Below, piece after piece: positions 46,689 through 55,734 of a stretch of DNA of 64,000 nucleotides. Positions within the stretch are counted from its first letter, which is position 1. Every line of letters starts with the position of its first letter. The notes under the pieces were generated by a model that was not told the DNA's origin, made no database searches, and saw only the letters and a program-made list of their open reading frames with translations. The stretch is from Hyphomicrobiales bacterium (lineage in GTDB: Bacteria; Pseudomonadota; Alphaproteobacteria; Rhizobiales; Rhizobiaceae), in assembly GCA_900472625.1 (NCBI GenBank), contig UCIT01000015.1:78624-142623 (forward strand), given 5' to 3'. A program made the position numbers and the translations under genes.

Positions 46689-47573
46689 TCAGAGGGTCTT
46701 CGGCGCGGTATCGCCCGCCATCAGGCCGGCGAAGTCGAAAAGCTTGGGGTCGAGCAGATGCGACGGGTTCACATGCGACAGCGCCCGCAGCATCGTGTCC
46801 TTGCGGCCGGGCATGCGCCGTTCGATATCGGCGAGCATGTCCTTCATCGCATTGCGCTGCAGCCCGTCCTGCGAGCCGCAAAGATCGCAGGGAATGATCG
46901 GGAACTGCATCGCCGCCGCAAACTTCGCCATGTCTTCCTCGGCGCAATAAGCGAGCGGGCGAAGAACCATGAGGTCGCCTTCGTCGTTCAGCAGCTTCGC
47001 CGGCATCGAGGCCAAGCGGCCACCATGGAAGAAGTTCATGAAGAATGTTTCGAGAATGTCCTCGCGGTGGTGGCCGAGCACCAGCGCGTCGCAACCTTCT
47101 TCGCGGGCGATGCGATAGAGATTGCCGCGGCGCAGGCGCGAACAGAGCGAGCAGTAGGTTCCGCCGGCCGGCACCTTCTCCTTGACGATCGAATAGGTGT
47201 CACGATACTCGATCCGGTGCTTGACGCCGACCTTGGTCAGATACTCCGGCAGGATATGCTTGGGGAAGTTCGGCTGACCCTGATCGAGATTGCAGGCAAT
47301 GAGTTCCACCGGCAACAGGCCACGCCATTGCAGGTCCAGCAACAGCGCCAGAAGGCCGTAGGAATCCTTGCCGCCCGACACGCCGATCAGCCAGCGCTTC
47401 TGGCCGTTGAGCATACCGAAATCGTCGAACGCCTGCCGCATCTGCCGCAACAGCCGCTTGCGCAGCTTGTTGAAGGACACCGAGCTTGGCGCATCGGCAA
47501 AAAGCGCATGCGCGATACCGCCCTCGACATCAGGCGTTTCCAGCTCGTCCGCGATAGTGGCTGCGATATTCAT
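46689..47573 (-). CDS. ttcA: tRNA 2-thiocytidine(32) synthetase TtcA
   Basis: A 294-residue Fe-S-dependent thiolase. The PP-loop is [16 protein letters not shown]. Cluster cysteines are in [14 protein letters not shown] and [15 protein letters not shown]. It thiolates C32 in certain tRNAs, using sulfur from a desulfurase. It therefore depends on Fe-S assembly genes such as the suf operon here. Start ATG 47573. Confidence 0.95.
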   Translation of the reverse strand: MNIAATIADELETPDVEGGIAHALFADAPSSVSFNKLRKRLLRQMRQAFDDFGMLNGQKRWLIGVSGGKDSYGLLALLLDLQWRGLLPVELIACNLDQGQPNFPKHILPEYLTKVGVKHRIEYRDTYSIVKEKVPAGGTYCSLCSRLRRGNLYRIAREEGCDALVLGHHREDILETFFMNFFHGGRLASMPAKLLNDEGDLMVLRPLAYCAEEDMAKFAAAMQFPIIPCDLCGSQDGLQRNAMKDMLADIERRMPGRKDTMLRALSHVNPSHLLDPKLFDFAGLMAGDTAPKTL

Positions 47574-47631
47574 TGTTTCTTCCGATCAGACCCTGACCCC
47601 GTCTAGCAGAAAGCTGCGCGCCAACACAGCA

Positions 47632-48564
47632 TCAATCGCCGAAAACCGACCATCCAGTACGCGCGGCTAGCATCTCCAGCGCGACGGCGCCGAGCTGCGA
47701 GTTGCCGACCTTGTTCAGGCCCGGCGACCAGACTGCCATCGAGGCAATGCCCGGCGCCACCGCGAAGATACCGCCACCAACACCGCTCTTGCCGGGAAGA
47801 CCGACGTGATAGGCGAAGTCGCCCGATCCGTCATAGTGGCCGCAGGTCAGCATCAGCGCGTTGATGCGCCGCGCCCGCTTTGGCGAGACCACCGACAGGC
47901 CAGCCACCGGATTGCTCCCGCGCGCTGCCAGAAACAATCCGGCCTTGGCCAACTGCTCGCAGGTCATCGACAAGGCACATTGGTGAAAATAGACGCCCAG
48001 AACATGCTCGACCGGGTGATCGAGATTGCCGTAGGCTTTCATGAAATTGGCGAGCGCGAAATTGCGGAAGCCGGTATGCGTTTCCGACCGGGCGACCGCG
48101 CCATCGATCGTCACGCCGTCGTCGTCGGCAAGATAGCGCACGAAACGCAGCAGCTCGCCGATTGCCTCGCGCGGCGCGTGCCCGGACATCACCACGTCGG
48201 TGACGGCAATCGCGCCGGCATTGATGAAGGGATTGCGCGGAATACCGGATTCCTGCTCGAGCTGTACGATCGAGTTGAACGCCGAGCCCGACGGCTCGCG
48301 ACCGACCCGCTTCCACAGCTGCTCGCCGACCTTGCCCAGCGCCAGCGTCAGCATGAAAACCTTGGAAATACTCTGGATCGAGAACGGAACGGCACTGTCG
48401 CCGACGCTGTAGATCTTGCCGTCAACCGTCGTGACCGTCAGACCGAACTGGTTGGGATCGACCTTGGCGAGATTCGGAATATAGTCCGCCACCCTGCCCT
48501 CGCCGATCCTTGGCTTGAGCTCGGTATAAATGCCGTCGAGAATTGCCTGCAAATCGCTCATCAT
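47632..48564 (-). CDS. glsA: Glutaminase GlsA
   Basis: A 310-residue serine-dependent beta-lactamase-like glutaminase hydrolysing glutamine to glutamate and ammonia. The catalytic SxxK lies in [40 protein letters not shown] and the C-terminal [10 protein letters not shown] are family-typical. Complete. It ends 58 bases before ttcA, in the same direction. Confidence 0.95.
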   Translation of the reverse strand: MMSDLQAILDGIYTELKPRIGEGRVADYIPNLAKVDPNQFGLTVTTVDGKIYSVGDSAVPFSIQSISKVFMLTLALGKVGEQLWKRVGREPSGSAFNSIVQLEQESGIPRNPFINAGAIAVTDVVMSGHAPREAIGELLRFVRYLADDDGVTIDGAVARSETHTGFRNFALANFMKAYGNLDHPVEHVLGVYFHQCALSMTCEQLAKAGLFLAARGSNPVAGLSVVSPKRARRINALMLTCGHYDGSGDFAYHVGLPGKSGVGGGIFAVAPGIASMAVWSPGLNKVGNSQLGAVALEMLAARTGWSVFGD

Positions 48565-48579
48565 CTATCTCCAGATAAC

Positions 48580-48607
48580 AAAAAAGCCGCCTTGAGGGGC
48601 GGCTTTT
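48580..48607 (-). terminator. rpsD terminator
   Basis: AAAAGCCGCC pairs with GGCGGCTTTT, with a T-run on the minus strand, 21 bases beyond the rpsD stop. Confidence 0.85.
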
Positions 48608-48628
48608 CCGTCTGCGAAAACGTCGCGA

Positions 48629-49246
48629 TTAACGCGAGTAGAATTCGACCACCAGATGCGGTTCCATAATGACGGCGAAAGGCACGTCAGCAAGAGCCGG
48701 TACACGAGCGAAGGTGGCAACCATCTTGTTATGGTCGACTTCGATGTACTCGGGAACGTCGCGTTCAGCCAGGCTGACGGCTTCGAGAACCGAAACGAGC
48801 TGCTTGGACTTCTGACGGACTTCGATCACATCACCGGCCTTGCAACGGTAAGAACCGATGTTGACGCGGACGCCGTTCACGGTCACGTGGCCGTGGTTGA
48901 CGAACTGGCGAGCAGCGAAGACGGTCGGAACGAACTTGGCGCGATAGACGATCGCATCCAGGCGGGATTCCAACAGACCGATGAGGTTTTCAGAAGTGTC
49001 GCCCTTGCGGCGGGAAGCTTCAGCGAAGATCGCGCGGAACTGCTTCTCGCGCAGGTCACCGTAGTAACCCTTGAGCTTCTGCTTGGCGCGCAGCTGCACA
49101 CCGAAGTCCGAAAGCTTGCCCTTGCGGCGCTGACCGTGCTGGCCTGGGCCGTATTCGCGGCGGTTCACCGGGGACTTAGGACGACCCCAGATGTTTTCGC
49201 CCATACGGCGGTCAATTTTGTACTTAGACGATTCGCGCTTGCTCAT
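48629..49246 (-). CDS. rpsD: 30S ribosomal protein S4
   Basis: A 205-residue protein: basic [21 protein letters not shown]-terminus, [15 protein letters not shown], the S4 RNA-binding fold ([14 protein letters not shown] with [21 protein letters not shown]) and the C-terminal PVLV-like segment. It stands alone rather than in the alpha operon, as is usual in rhizobia. A long leader of about 170 bases follows its predicted promoter. Confidence 0.97.
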   Translation of the reverse strand: MSKRESSKYKIDRRMGENIWGRPKSPVNRREYGPGQHGQRRKGKLSDFGVQLRAKQKLKGYYGDLREKQFRAIFAEASRRKGDTSENLIGLLESRLDAIVYRAKFVPTVFAARQFVNHGHVTVNGVRVNIGSYRCKAGDVIEVRQKSKQLVSVLEAVSLAERDVPEYIEVDHNKMVATFARVPALADVPFAVIMEPHLVVEFYSR

Positions 49247-49412
49247 CGTATTTCCTTTCAGAATGTTACACTGGCTTTTTTACAAACCAGATCAAGGAAA
49301 CACGCCCTCCTTTGGCCCCTTTTTGGGAGGCCCGACAGGATTTTCCGGTTACGCGAACTGGAAACTCCACGGGACATGTCAAATGAAACACGGGACATTG
49401 CTGCCCCGTGCT
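49247..49412 (-). promoter_or_regulatory. Long rpsD leader with a CACGGG hairpin
   Basis: The predicted transcript has a leader of about 165 bases with no small ORF of note. CACGGG (49389-49394) pairs with CCCGTG (49405-49410), and GTCCCGTG occurs again nearby. S4 is a known autoregulator in other bacteria, so this leader is a candidate binding site; that is inference. Confidence 0.45.
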
Positions 49413-49419
49413 GGGCCGG

Positions 49420-49448
49420 TCTTTAGGGGGAAGCCACTGGAATGTCAA
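49420..49448 (-). promoter_or_regulatory. rpsD promoter
   Basis: Minus-strand -35 TTGACA (49448-49443), 17-base spacer, -10 TAAAGA (49425-49420). Close to the alphaproteobacterial housekeeping consensus. Confidence 0.65.
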
Positions 49449-49504
49449 TCACAATCCTTGGGCACCACAGTCAAAGCCGCGCTATTTAAAAGGCGCTGAA
49501 GGCC

Positions 49505-50959
49505 TCACTTCATCCCGAGCTTCTGGGTCTTGAGGCCGAGCGCGTCGCTGATCGTGTAGAACAGGTCTGTCTGGTCGGTCAGACCACTGACATTGGCCGC
49601 GCGCGGGCCATAAGCCGCGATGCGCAGCTGCGAGCCGGTATGGCCCTGGTCATCGACCTCGTCGGAGTTGCCGTAGCTGACGGCCATCACCGCGCCGTCC
49701 TTCGTCATCAGCGCTTCCGTCAGGCCGGGGGCCTTCGTATCGGCGCTGATGATCTGGCTGGCATGGGCGTGGTCGGCGGTGACGATAACAAGCGTATCGC
49801 CCTTCTCCTGCGCGAACTTCAGCGCTTCCTGCACAGCTTCGTCAAGATCGACGGTCTCGCCGATCTGGCCGCAAGGATTGGCGGCATGATCCTGCTTGTC
49901 GATCGAGGCACCCTCGACTTGCAGGAAGAAGCCCTTCTCATTCGCGCTTAGCAGCTCGATCGCCTTCGTGGTCATCTGCGCCAGCGTCGGCGTGGCTGAT
50001 GTGCGCTTCTCGTTCGGCTGGCAGACGACAGGCTCCTTTTCGATGTTGCCATAATGGCTGGCCTGCGGGCCCTGCCAGCGGATCGGCATGTTGCCATCGG
50101 CAAACAGGCCGAGAACCGGTGCGCCGTCATTCGCCTTCTTCACGGCCGCAAGCTCGTCGGCATTGGAGACGAGCTTGTAGCCGCGCGCTTGCGCCTGCTC
50201 GCGCAGCGTCTTGTCTTTCCACTCGCCAGCCTTGGCCGTCTCGCCGAAGCTCTTGGCGCCGCCGCCGAGCGTCACGTCGGCGCGGGCGTTGATCAGCTGT
50301 TCGGTGATCGAGCCCTTGCCGCCGTTTTCGAGCGCGTTGCTGGCGCACTTCTCGGATGTCGAGACGGGACCATAGCACTTGCGCTGCGTCACATGCGCCA
50401 CCTGCACGGCGGGCGTCGCATCCTGAAGCTCGGCGGTAGAGACGTTGCCGGTGCCGAGACCGGCAGCCTTTGCCTTCTCCAGCAGCGTCTCGTGCGCCTC
50501 TTCTCGGATATCGACGCCAATGGCACCGTTGTAGCTCTTGACGCCGGTGGCCCAGGCGGTGCCGGAGGCGGCGGAATCGGTCACGTAGCTCGGCTTGCCG
50601 GTCTTCTTGTCGAGCGAATAGTGCGTGTACTGGCCGGTAACAGGCAGGGCGTCGATGCCCTTGAAATACTGGCCTGCGCCGACGGCGTAGTTGCGGGCGA
50701 TGGTGATTTCAGAATCGCCCATGCCGTCGCCGATCAGAAGGATCACATTTTTCGGCCTGCCATCGACGATTGCGGCCCGATAGGCTTCCGTGATGTCGCC
50801 GGAAATGCGACGTGCGCCGCCCGGCGCGCTGAGGTCTTCGCTGGCGCCGCGCTCGAGCAGCTTGCCTGCATCGGCAGCATAAACGGGTTGAATGGCAACT
50901 GTTGCGAGCAAGACGGCCGCAAGCGTCCGGGACACATGGCGACGGGTGTTGTTTGGCAT
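49505..50959 (-). CDS. phoA: Periplasmic alkaline phosphatase
   Basis: A 484-residue alkaline phosphatase. The signal peptide covers about 1-28 ([20 protein letters not shown] to PVYA). The catalytic serine is in [15 protein letters not shown] and metal ligands are in [38 protein letters not shown] and GHTGSQL. It releases phosphate from esters in the periplasm. The ATG at 50959 has AAGGAG nine bases upstream; longer in-frame versions lack a signal peptide at the end. A weak Pho-box-like repeat lies upstream. Confidence 0.93.
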   Translation of the reverse strand: MPNNTRRHVSRTLAAVLLATVAIQPVYAADAGKLLERGASEDLSAPGGARRISGDITEAYRAAIVDGRPKNVILLIGDGMGDSEITIARNYAVGAGQYFKGIDALPVTGQYTHYSLDKKTGKPSYVTDSAASGTAWATGVKSYNGAIGVDIREEAHETLLEKAKAAGLGTGNVSTAELQDATPAVQVAHVTQRKCYGPVSTSEKCASNALENGGKGSITEQLINARADVTLGGGAKSFGETAKAGEWKDKTLREQAQARGYKLVSNADELAAVKKANDGAPVLGLFADGNMPIRWQGPQASHYGNIEKEPVVCQPNEKRTSATPTLAQMTTKAIELLSANEKGFFLQVEGASIDKQDHAANPCGQIGETVDLDEAVQEALKFAQEKGDTLVIVTADHAHASQIISADTKAPGLTEALMTKDGAVMAVSYGNSDEVDDQGHTGSQLRIAAYGPRAANVSGLTDQTDLFYTISDALGLKTQKLGMK

Positions 50960-51024
50960 GGCTGACATCTCCTTTTGACAGAAAGCGTGCCTCAAAGGGC
51001 ATGCGCGCCTTATCCACCCCAGAG

Positions 51025-51042
51025 ATGAACTGGATGTGACAA
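51025..51042 (-). promoter_or_regulatory. Weak Pho-box-like repeat upstream of phoA
   Basis: On the minus strand TTGTCAC-N4-AGTTCAT resembles the PhoB consensus CTGTCAT-N4-CTGTCAT only partly (five and four of seven positions). It is placed 66 bases upstream of the phoA ATG. Confidence 0.35.
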
Positions 51043-51051
51043 CAGCAACCC

Positions 51052-51069
51052 TATCGTGCAGGCACGATA
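51052..51069. promoter_or_regulatory. Perfect palindrome upstream of phoA
   Basis: TATCGTGC-AG-GCACGATA, eight-base arms. It lies between the ATPase stop and the phoA start with no T-run, so an operator is more likely than a terminator. Confidence 0.5.
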
Positions 51070-51119
51070 AATTCACGTCTAATAATGTCAGAGAGAAACG
51101 GCAGCCAGCGGCGCGGTAC

Positions 51120-52667
51120 TTATTCCGCGGCGGACCGAACGTCGTCCACGTCAGCTGCATTGGCATCGCCAGGCGCCGTCTGGCAGTTCATGTCTGGGAA
51201 CGCGACGATCCGCTTGCCGGAAAAATCCGTGTGCACGACGACGGTGCCCTGCTCCTCGAAATAACCGAGCAGGCGCCGGGCGCGACGTGCCGAATGCGTG
51301 CCGTAGGCCCGGGCAATCCTGGCATCCGAGGGGCATGGTTCGCCGCTGATCGCGGCCTTTGCCAGCATCAGGAACACGCCTTGCAGATCGTCCGTCACGC
51401 CCGATGACAACGACAACGCCATCGCCCAAGCCTCCGTCCCTGCTGTTTCGGCGTCAACGCCGGAGCGCGACACCGCCACCCTGCGGCGGAATTCCGGCAG
51501 CGACATCGGCGCTCCCGGAACGCGTCGCATGCGAAGTCGGACGAGGAATTCCTGGTAGAGCACTGCATCAGTGCGAAAGCCGGAACCCGGATCATTGAGG
51601 ATCTCGTTGAGAACGGCGGCAAGCCGTTCCTCGCGGTCTTCGCTGGACATTTCGGGCTGGCTGGGCCGTCCCTCGACAGGCTGCGGCGCGCTGGCCGCGG
51701 GTGCGGAGCGTGACAGCTCCGCCAGAATATCGGTGGTCGGCCGTGGCGCCGGCGCGGCGCGGCGTACGATCGGCCGCTGGAACTCTTCGGGATCCGGCGT
51801 GAAGATCAGGTCCTCGACGTCCTGGGGAGAATCCGGCAGCGGCATCAGTTTCGGGCTCGACGAACGAGCCGACGTCTCGACATTGCCGATCTGGATCGGC
51901 AGCGGCCGACGCGACAGAGCCGGCCCGAGCGCGACGAAATTGCCGCGCTTCAAATCGCGGAACATTTCGGCCTGGCGCCGGTCCATGCCGAGCAGGTCGG
52001 CGGCGCGCGCCATGTCGATATCGAGGAAGGTGCGGCCCATCAGGAAGTTCGAGGCTTCGGCGGCGACGTTCTTGGCGAGCTTAGCCAGACGCTGTGTCGC
52101 GATCACACCGGCGAGGCCGCGTTTACGTCCGCGACACATCAGGTTCGTCATCGCGCCTAGCGACATCTTGCGGGCATCGTCCGACACCTCGCCGGCGACC
52201 GACGGCGCGAACATCTGCGCCTCATCGACGACGACGAGCACCGGGTACCAGAACTCGCGATCGGCATCGAACATGCCGTTGAGGAAAGCGGCGGCGGCCC
52301 GCATCTGCTGCTCGACCTCCAGCCCTTCCAGCGTCAGCACGCAGGAGACGCGGTGCTGGCGGATACGGTTGGCGATGCCGGCAAGTTCCGCTTCGGTGCG
52401 CTCGCCATCGACGACGACATGGCCGAACTTGTCGCTCAGCGTCACGAAGTCGCCTTCAGGATCGATGATGACCTGTTGCACCCACTGGGCCGATTGCTCC
52501 AGCAGGCGGCGCAACAGATGCGATTTTCCGGAGCCGGAGTTGCCCTGAACCAGGAGACGGGTGGCCAGCAGCTCCTCGATATCGAGCGTGGCCGGATTGC
52601 CTCCCGACGCCGATCCCATATCGATACCAACCTGCAAGTCCGGTTCCCCTTCTGAAAGCAAGCGCAC
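51120..52667 (-). CDS. HerA/DUF87-like AAA ATPase
   Basis: A 515-residue protein of the HerA-FtsK ATPase superfamily. Walker A is [16 protein letters not shown], Walker [12 protein letters not shown], with [20 protein letters not shown] as the sensor/arginine-finger region. The C-terminal half (from about 330) is basic and helical, perhaps with winged-helix DNA binding ([19 protein letters not shown]). HerA usually works with the nuclease NurA, which is not adjacent. Start uncertain: GTG 52667 is used; a TTG ten codons later has GAAGGGGA upstream. Confidence 0.85.
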   Translation of the reverse strand: MRLLSEGEPDLQVGIDMGSASGGNPATLDIEELLATRLLVQGNSGSGKSHLLRRLLEQSAQWVQQVIIDPEGDFVTLSDKFGHVVVDGERTEAELAGIANRIRQHRVSCVLTLEGLEVEQQMRAAAAFLNGMFDADREFWYPVLVVVDEAQMFAPSVAGEVSDDARKMSLGAMTNLMCRGRKRGLAGVIATQRLAKLAKNVAAEASNFLMGRTFLDIDMARAADLLGMDRRQAEMFRDLKRGNFVALGPALSRRPLPIQIGNVETSARSSSPKLMPLPDSPQDVEDLIFTPDPEEFQRPIVRRAAPAPRPTTDILAELSRSAPAASAPQPVEGRPSQPEMSSEDREERLAAVLNEILNDPGSGFRTDAVLYQEFLVRLRMRRVPGAPMSLPEFRRRVAVSRSGVDAETAGTEAWAMALSLSSGVTDDLQGVFLMLAKAAISGEPCPSDARIARAYGTHSARRARRLLGYFEEQGTVVVHTDFSGKRIVAFPDMNCQTAPGDANAADVDDVRSAAE

Positions 52668-52737
52668 TCTTTAGCAGATTCGCGGCGGGATGCTCGTGCC
52701 GATCGACGAAACCCACAGCCAATCGCGTCTTCTCGAA

Positions 52738-53916
52738 TCAGGCTGCCTTGTCCGCCACCATAGTGCTTCCGTCCTGCCCCGCCCTCGGGACCAGCATGCG
52801 CGTGAACAGCAGGCTAATCGCCAGCGGAACCAGCAGAATGCCCAGGCCGACGCGTAGCCCGAAGGCCTCGGCCACGAAGCCGATCGCCGGCGGTCCGACA
52901 AGGAAGCCGCTCAGCGCGATGAATGTCAGGATGGCGACGCTGGACGCAGCAGGCCGATCCGTCAGGCTGGCGGATGCCGTGACGGCGAGCGGAAAGCCGA
53001 CGGATACGCCGACACCGATTGCCGCGAAGCCGACAAGCGCCACCGTTGTCGTCGGCGCGAACAGCACGATCAGCATACCGGCCAGCGAAGCACAGCCGCA
53101 GGCGCGCGCGATGGCCACCGCCCCGAAACGGCTCTTCATGTAGTCGCCGCCAAAACGCCCTGTGGCCACGAGGCAAGCGAAGACCGAATAACCAAGGCCG
53201 GTCAACGCGCCCGTCGCCAGCAGCACGTCCCTGAGATAGACAGCCGACCAGTCGGCGATCGCCCCCTCAGTCATGGTGATACCGAATGTAAAGGCGCAGA
53301 TGCCGAGCAGCGCAGCACTCGGCATCTTGAAGGGCGCGCTCGGCGTCTGTGATGCCTCGGCCACGGGATCGGCGCCCAGGGGCAGCCGAATGCTGACCAG
53401 CAGCGACGGCAGCAGCAGGAGCAGCGCCGTCAACGCGATCGACCAGTTGGCCGGCATGTGCAAGCCCGCAGCACCCACACCGAGAAGGCTGCCAACCATG
53501 ATGCCAAGGCTCCAGAACCCGTGGCAGCGGCTCATGATCACAAGGCCCGTGGTCTTTTCGGCACGATCCGCCTCGACGTTCAGGCCGAGCTCAAGCGTCG
53601 ACAGGGTGACGCCGAGAAGCATCAGGGCGAAAAACAGCGTGGTCATGCTACCCGCGAAGGCAGGCAGCGACACCACCGCGAGGAACGCCACAAAACCGTA
53701 GATGATGGTGGTGCGCCCGCCGATCCGCGCCACCAGCCGTCCAGCAAATGGCAAGGTCATCAAGGTGCCGATCGGCAGGCCAAGCAGCACGACGGCAAGA
53801 TCGGCCGGCCCCATGCCAAGCTTTGCCTGCACATCGGGAATGCGCGGCAGCCAGCTGCCGAAGGCGATCGGCTGCAGGAAGAAGATCAACATCACAAGTC
53901 TTTGAAACGGCATCAC
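52738..53916 (-). CDS. Major facilitator superfamily transporter
   Basis: A 392-residue protein with 12 helices. The N-terminus FLQPIAFGSWLPRIPDVQAKLG, motif A-like GRLVARIGGRTTIIYG and GLNVEADRAEK in helix 4-5 match the MFS group seen next to sugar or drug genes. Substrate unknown. It lies 71 bases upstream of the ATPase gene in the same direction. Confidence 0.9.
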   Translation of the reverse strand: MMPFQRLVMLIFFLQPIAFGSWLPRIPDVQAKLGMGPADLAVVLLGLPIGTLMTLPFAGRLVARIGGRTTIIYGFVAFLAVVSLPAFAGSMTTLFFALMLLGVTLSTLELGLNVEADRAEKTTGLVIMSRCHGFWSLGIMVGSLLGVGAAGLHMPANWSIALTALLLLLPSLLVSIRLPLGADPVAEASQTPSAPFKMPSAALLGICAFTFGITMTEGAIADWSAVYLRDVLLATGALTGLGYSVFACLVATGRFGGDYMKSRFGAVAIARACGCASLAGMLIVLFAPTTTVALVGFAAIGVGVSVGFPLAVTASASLTDRPAASSVAILTFIALSGFLVGPPAIGFVAEAFGLRVGLGILLVPLAISLLFTRMLVPRAGQDGSTMVADKAA

Positions 53917-54048
53917 GCATTCCCCTGTCCGCCGATGCTTAACGCATTGCAGACGATTCCCCCGCTTCGAACTTGCGATATCGACACCGCAAAGAAAAGC
54001 GCCTGCGGCACGAAAGATGCGCGAAGTGTCAGGCGTTGCAAAAGCGTA

Positions 54049-54852
54049 TCACCGGGTAGTGAGGCCGAAACCCTGCATCAGCCGCTTTGTCGGAAAATCG
54101 GGGTTGCCCGATGTGAAGACGGCGAAGTCGAAGTTGTCGGGGTGAACCGCGCCCGCGATCTCGGGCACGAGGCTGCGCGCACGGCGTGCGATGGCTTCTG
54201 CCGGATCCAGCCAATCGACCGGCCATGGCGCGAGCCGACGGAAGGTGTTGGCCATGAAGGGGTAGTGCGTGCAGGCCAGCACCACGATATCGGTCTTCTT
54301 CCCGTCCCTCTCGACGAAACACTGATCAATTTCGCCCATGACCGCCTCATCGGACAGCGCGTCGCCGCGAATATAGGCTTCCGCCATGCGCGCGAGGTTT
54401 TCCGAACCGACCAGCCGCACGTGACATTGCTGCGCGAACGACTGGATCAGATCGCGTGTGTATGCGCGTTTCACCGTCCCGGGCGTTGCCAGCACCGACA
54501 CGAGCCCGGAGCGCGTGCGCTCCGCCGCCGGTTTGATCGCCGGGACGGTCCCGACAAAGGTCATCTGGGGAAAGGCAGCGCGCAGATCGGCACCGACGAG
54601 CGTGAAAGCGGTGTTGCAGGCGATGATGCAGACCTCGGGATCATGTTCGCGCAGCAGTCTTGCGAACAGATCGATGATCCGCTCCTTCAATGCCTGCTCC
54701 TCCCAGCCGCCATAGGGAAAGCCTGCATCGTCGGCGACGTAGATGAACCCGCGCTCGGGCATCAGCACCCGCGCCTCTCGCAGCACCGTCAGCCCGCCAA
54801 TCCCCGAATCGAAGACCAGGACGGGTTTCAGCTCATTCGTCGCTGCTGTCAT
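54049..54852 (-). CDS. murI: Glutamate racemase
   Basis: A 267-residue cofactor-independent racemase supplying D-glutamate for peptidoglycan. The two catalytic cysteines are in [11 protein letters not shown] and [25 protein letters not shown] is the N-terminal signature. The ATG at 54852 gives the usual N-terminus and overlaps the 3' end of trmJ by 20 bases. Longer in-frame starts run inside trmJ. Confidence 0.95.
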   Translation of the reverse strand: MTAATNELKPVLVFDSGIGGLTVLREARVLMPERGFIYVADDAGFPYGGWEEQALKERIIDLFARLLREHDPEVCIIACNTAFTLVGADLRAAFPQMTFVGTVPAIKPAAERTRSGLVSVLATPGTVKRAYTRDLIQSFAQQCHVRLVGSENLARMAEAYIRGDALSDEAVMGEIDQCFVERDGKKTDIVVLACTHYPFMANTFRRLAPWPVDWLDPAEAIARRARSLVPEIAGAVHPDNFDFAVFTSGNPDFPTKRLMQGFGLTTR

Positions 54853-55675
54853 CGTCTGGCCGATCCTTGACGTCTGCGGGCGCGTTTGCGGGGAACCGGC
54901 CACCGCGCGGCGTCTTGCGGGTGAAACGGTCAAGCGAGGAGATGACGCCACGCAGCACGCTGATCTCCTGCTTGGAGAAGGCGCGGCGCGACAACACCGC
55001 CCGCAGATTGTCGATCATTTTCGACTTTTTCTCGGCAGGATGGAAATATCCGCGGGAATCGAGCGCATCTTCCAACTGGTCGAACAGGCCGAACAGCTGA
55101 TCCTTGGTCGACGGCGTCTGCTCCGTCGCCTGGAACGGCACGGACGCGACATCGTCCATCCCCGATTTCATCCACTCGTAGGACATGAGCAGCACGGCCT
55201 GGGCGATGTTCAGCGAGGCGAAGGCCGGATTGACCGGAAAGGTCACGATCTCGTCAGCCAGTGCCACTTCCTCGTTGGTCAGACCCCAGCGCTCGCGCCC
55301 AAACAGGATGCCGGTGCCCTCGCCGGCGCGAAACCGTGCCCGTAGCGTGTCGGCGGCCACGACCGGCGAGCGTACCGGCTTGAAACCGTCACGCTCGCGC
55401 GCCGTCGTCGCGTAGACGAAGTTGAGGTCGGCCAGCGCGTGCTCCAGCGTCTCGAACACCTTGGTGCCTTCGATGACGTGATCGGCTTTCGAGGCGGCGG
55501 CCTGCGCCTTCTCGTTCGGCCAGCCGTCACGCGGGTTGACCAGACGCAATTCGGAAAGCCCGAAATTCGCCATGGCGCGCGCCACCATGCCGATGTTCTC
55601 GCCCATCTGCGGTTCGACCAGAATGATGACGGGGCCTTCCGTCAGAAGAGGACGCTCGCTGTTCGTGCCTGCCAT
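54833..55675 (-). CDS. trmJ: tRNA 2'-O-methyltransferase TrmJ (SpoU family)
   Basis: A 280-residue SPOUT methyltransferase. [40 protein letters not shown] and [22 protein letters not shown] are the three SpoU motifs, in the TrmJ order. It methylates residue 32 of several tRNAs, interestingly the same position that TtcA thiolates. A basic C-terminal extension (about 230-280) is present. It overlaps murI by 20 bases. Confidence 0.93.
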   Translation of the reverse strand: MAGTNSERPLLTEGPVIILVEPQMGENIGMVARAMANFGLSELRLVNPRDGWPNEKAQAAASKADHVIEGTKVFETLEHALADLNFVYATTARERDGFKPVRSPVVAADTLRARFRAGEGTGILFGRERWGLTNEEVALADEIVTFPVNPAFASLNIAQAVLLMSYEWMKSGMDDVASVPFQATEQTPSTKDQLFGLFDQLEDALDSRGYFHPAEKKSKMIDNLRAVLSRRAFSKQEISVLRGVISSLDRFTRKTPRGGRFPANAPADVKDRPDDDSSDE

Positions 55676-55734
55676 GAAGTCATAATCCTTTTGCTAGGCG
55701 CGCAAATAGCCAAGACCACGGGAAACGGCAAGAC

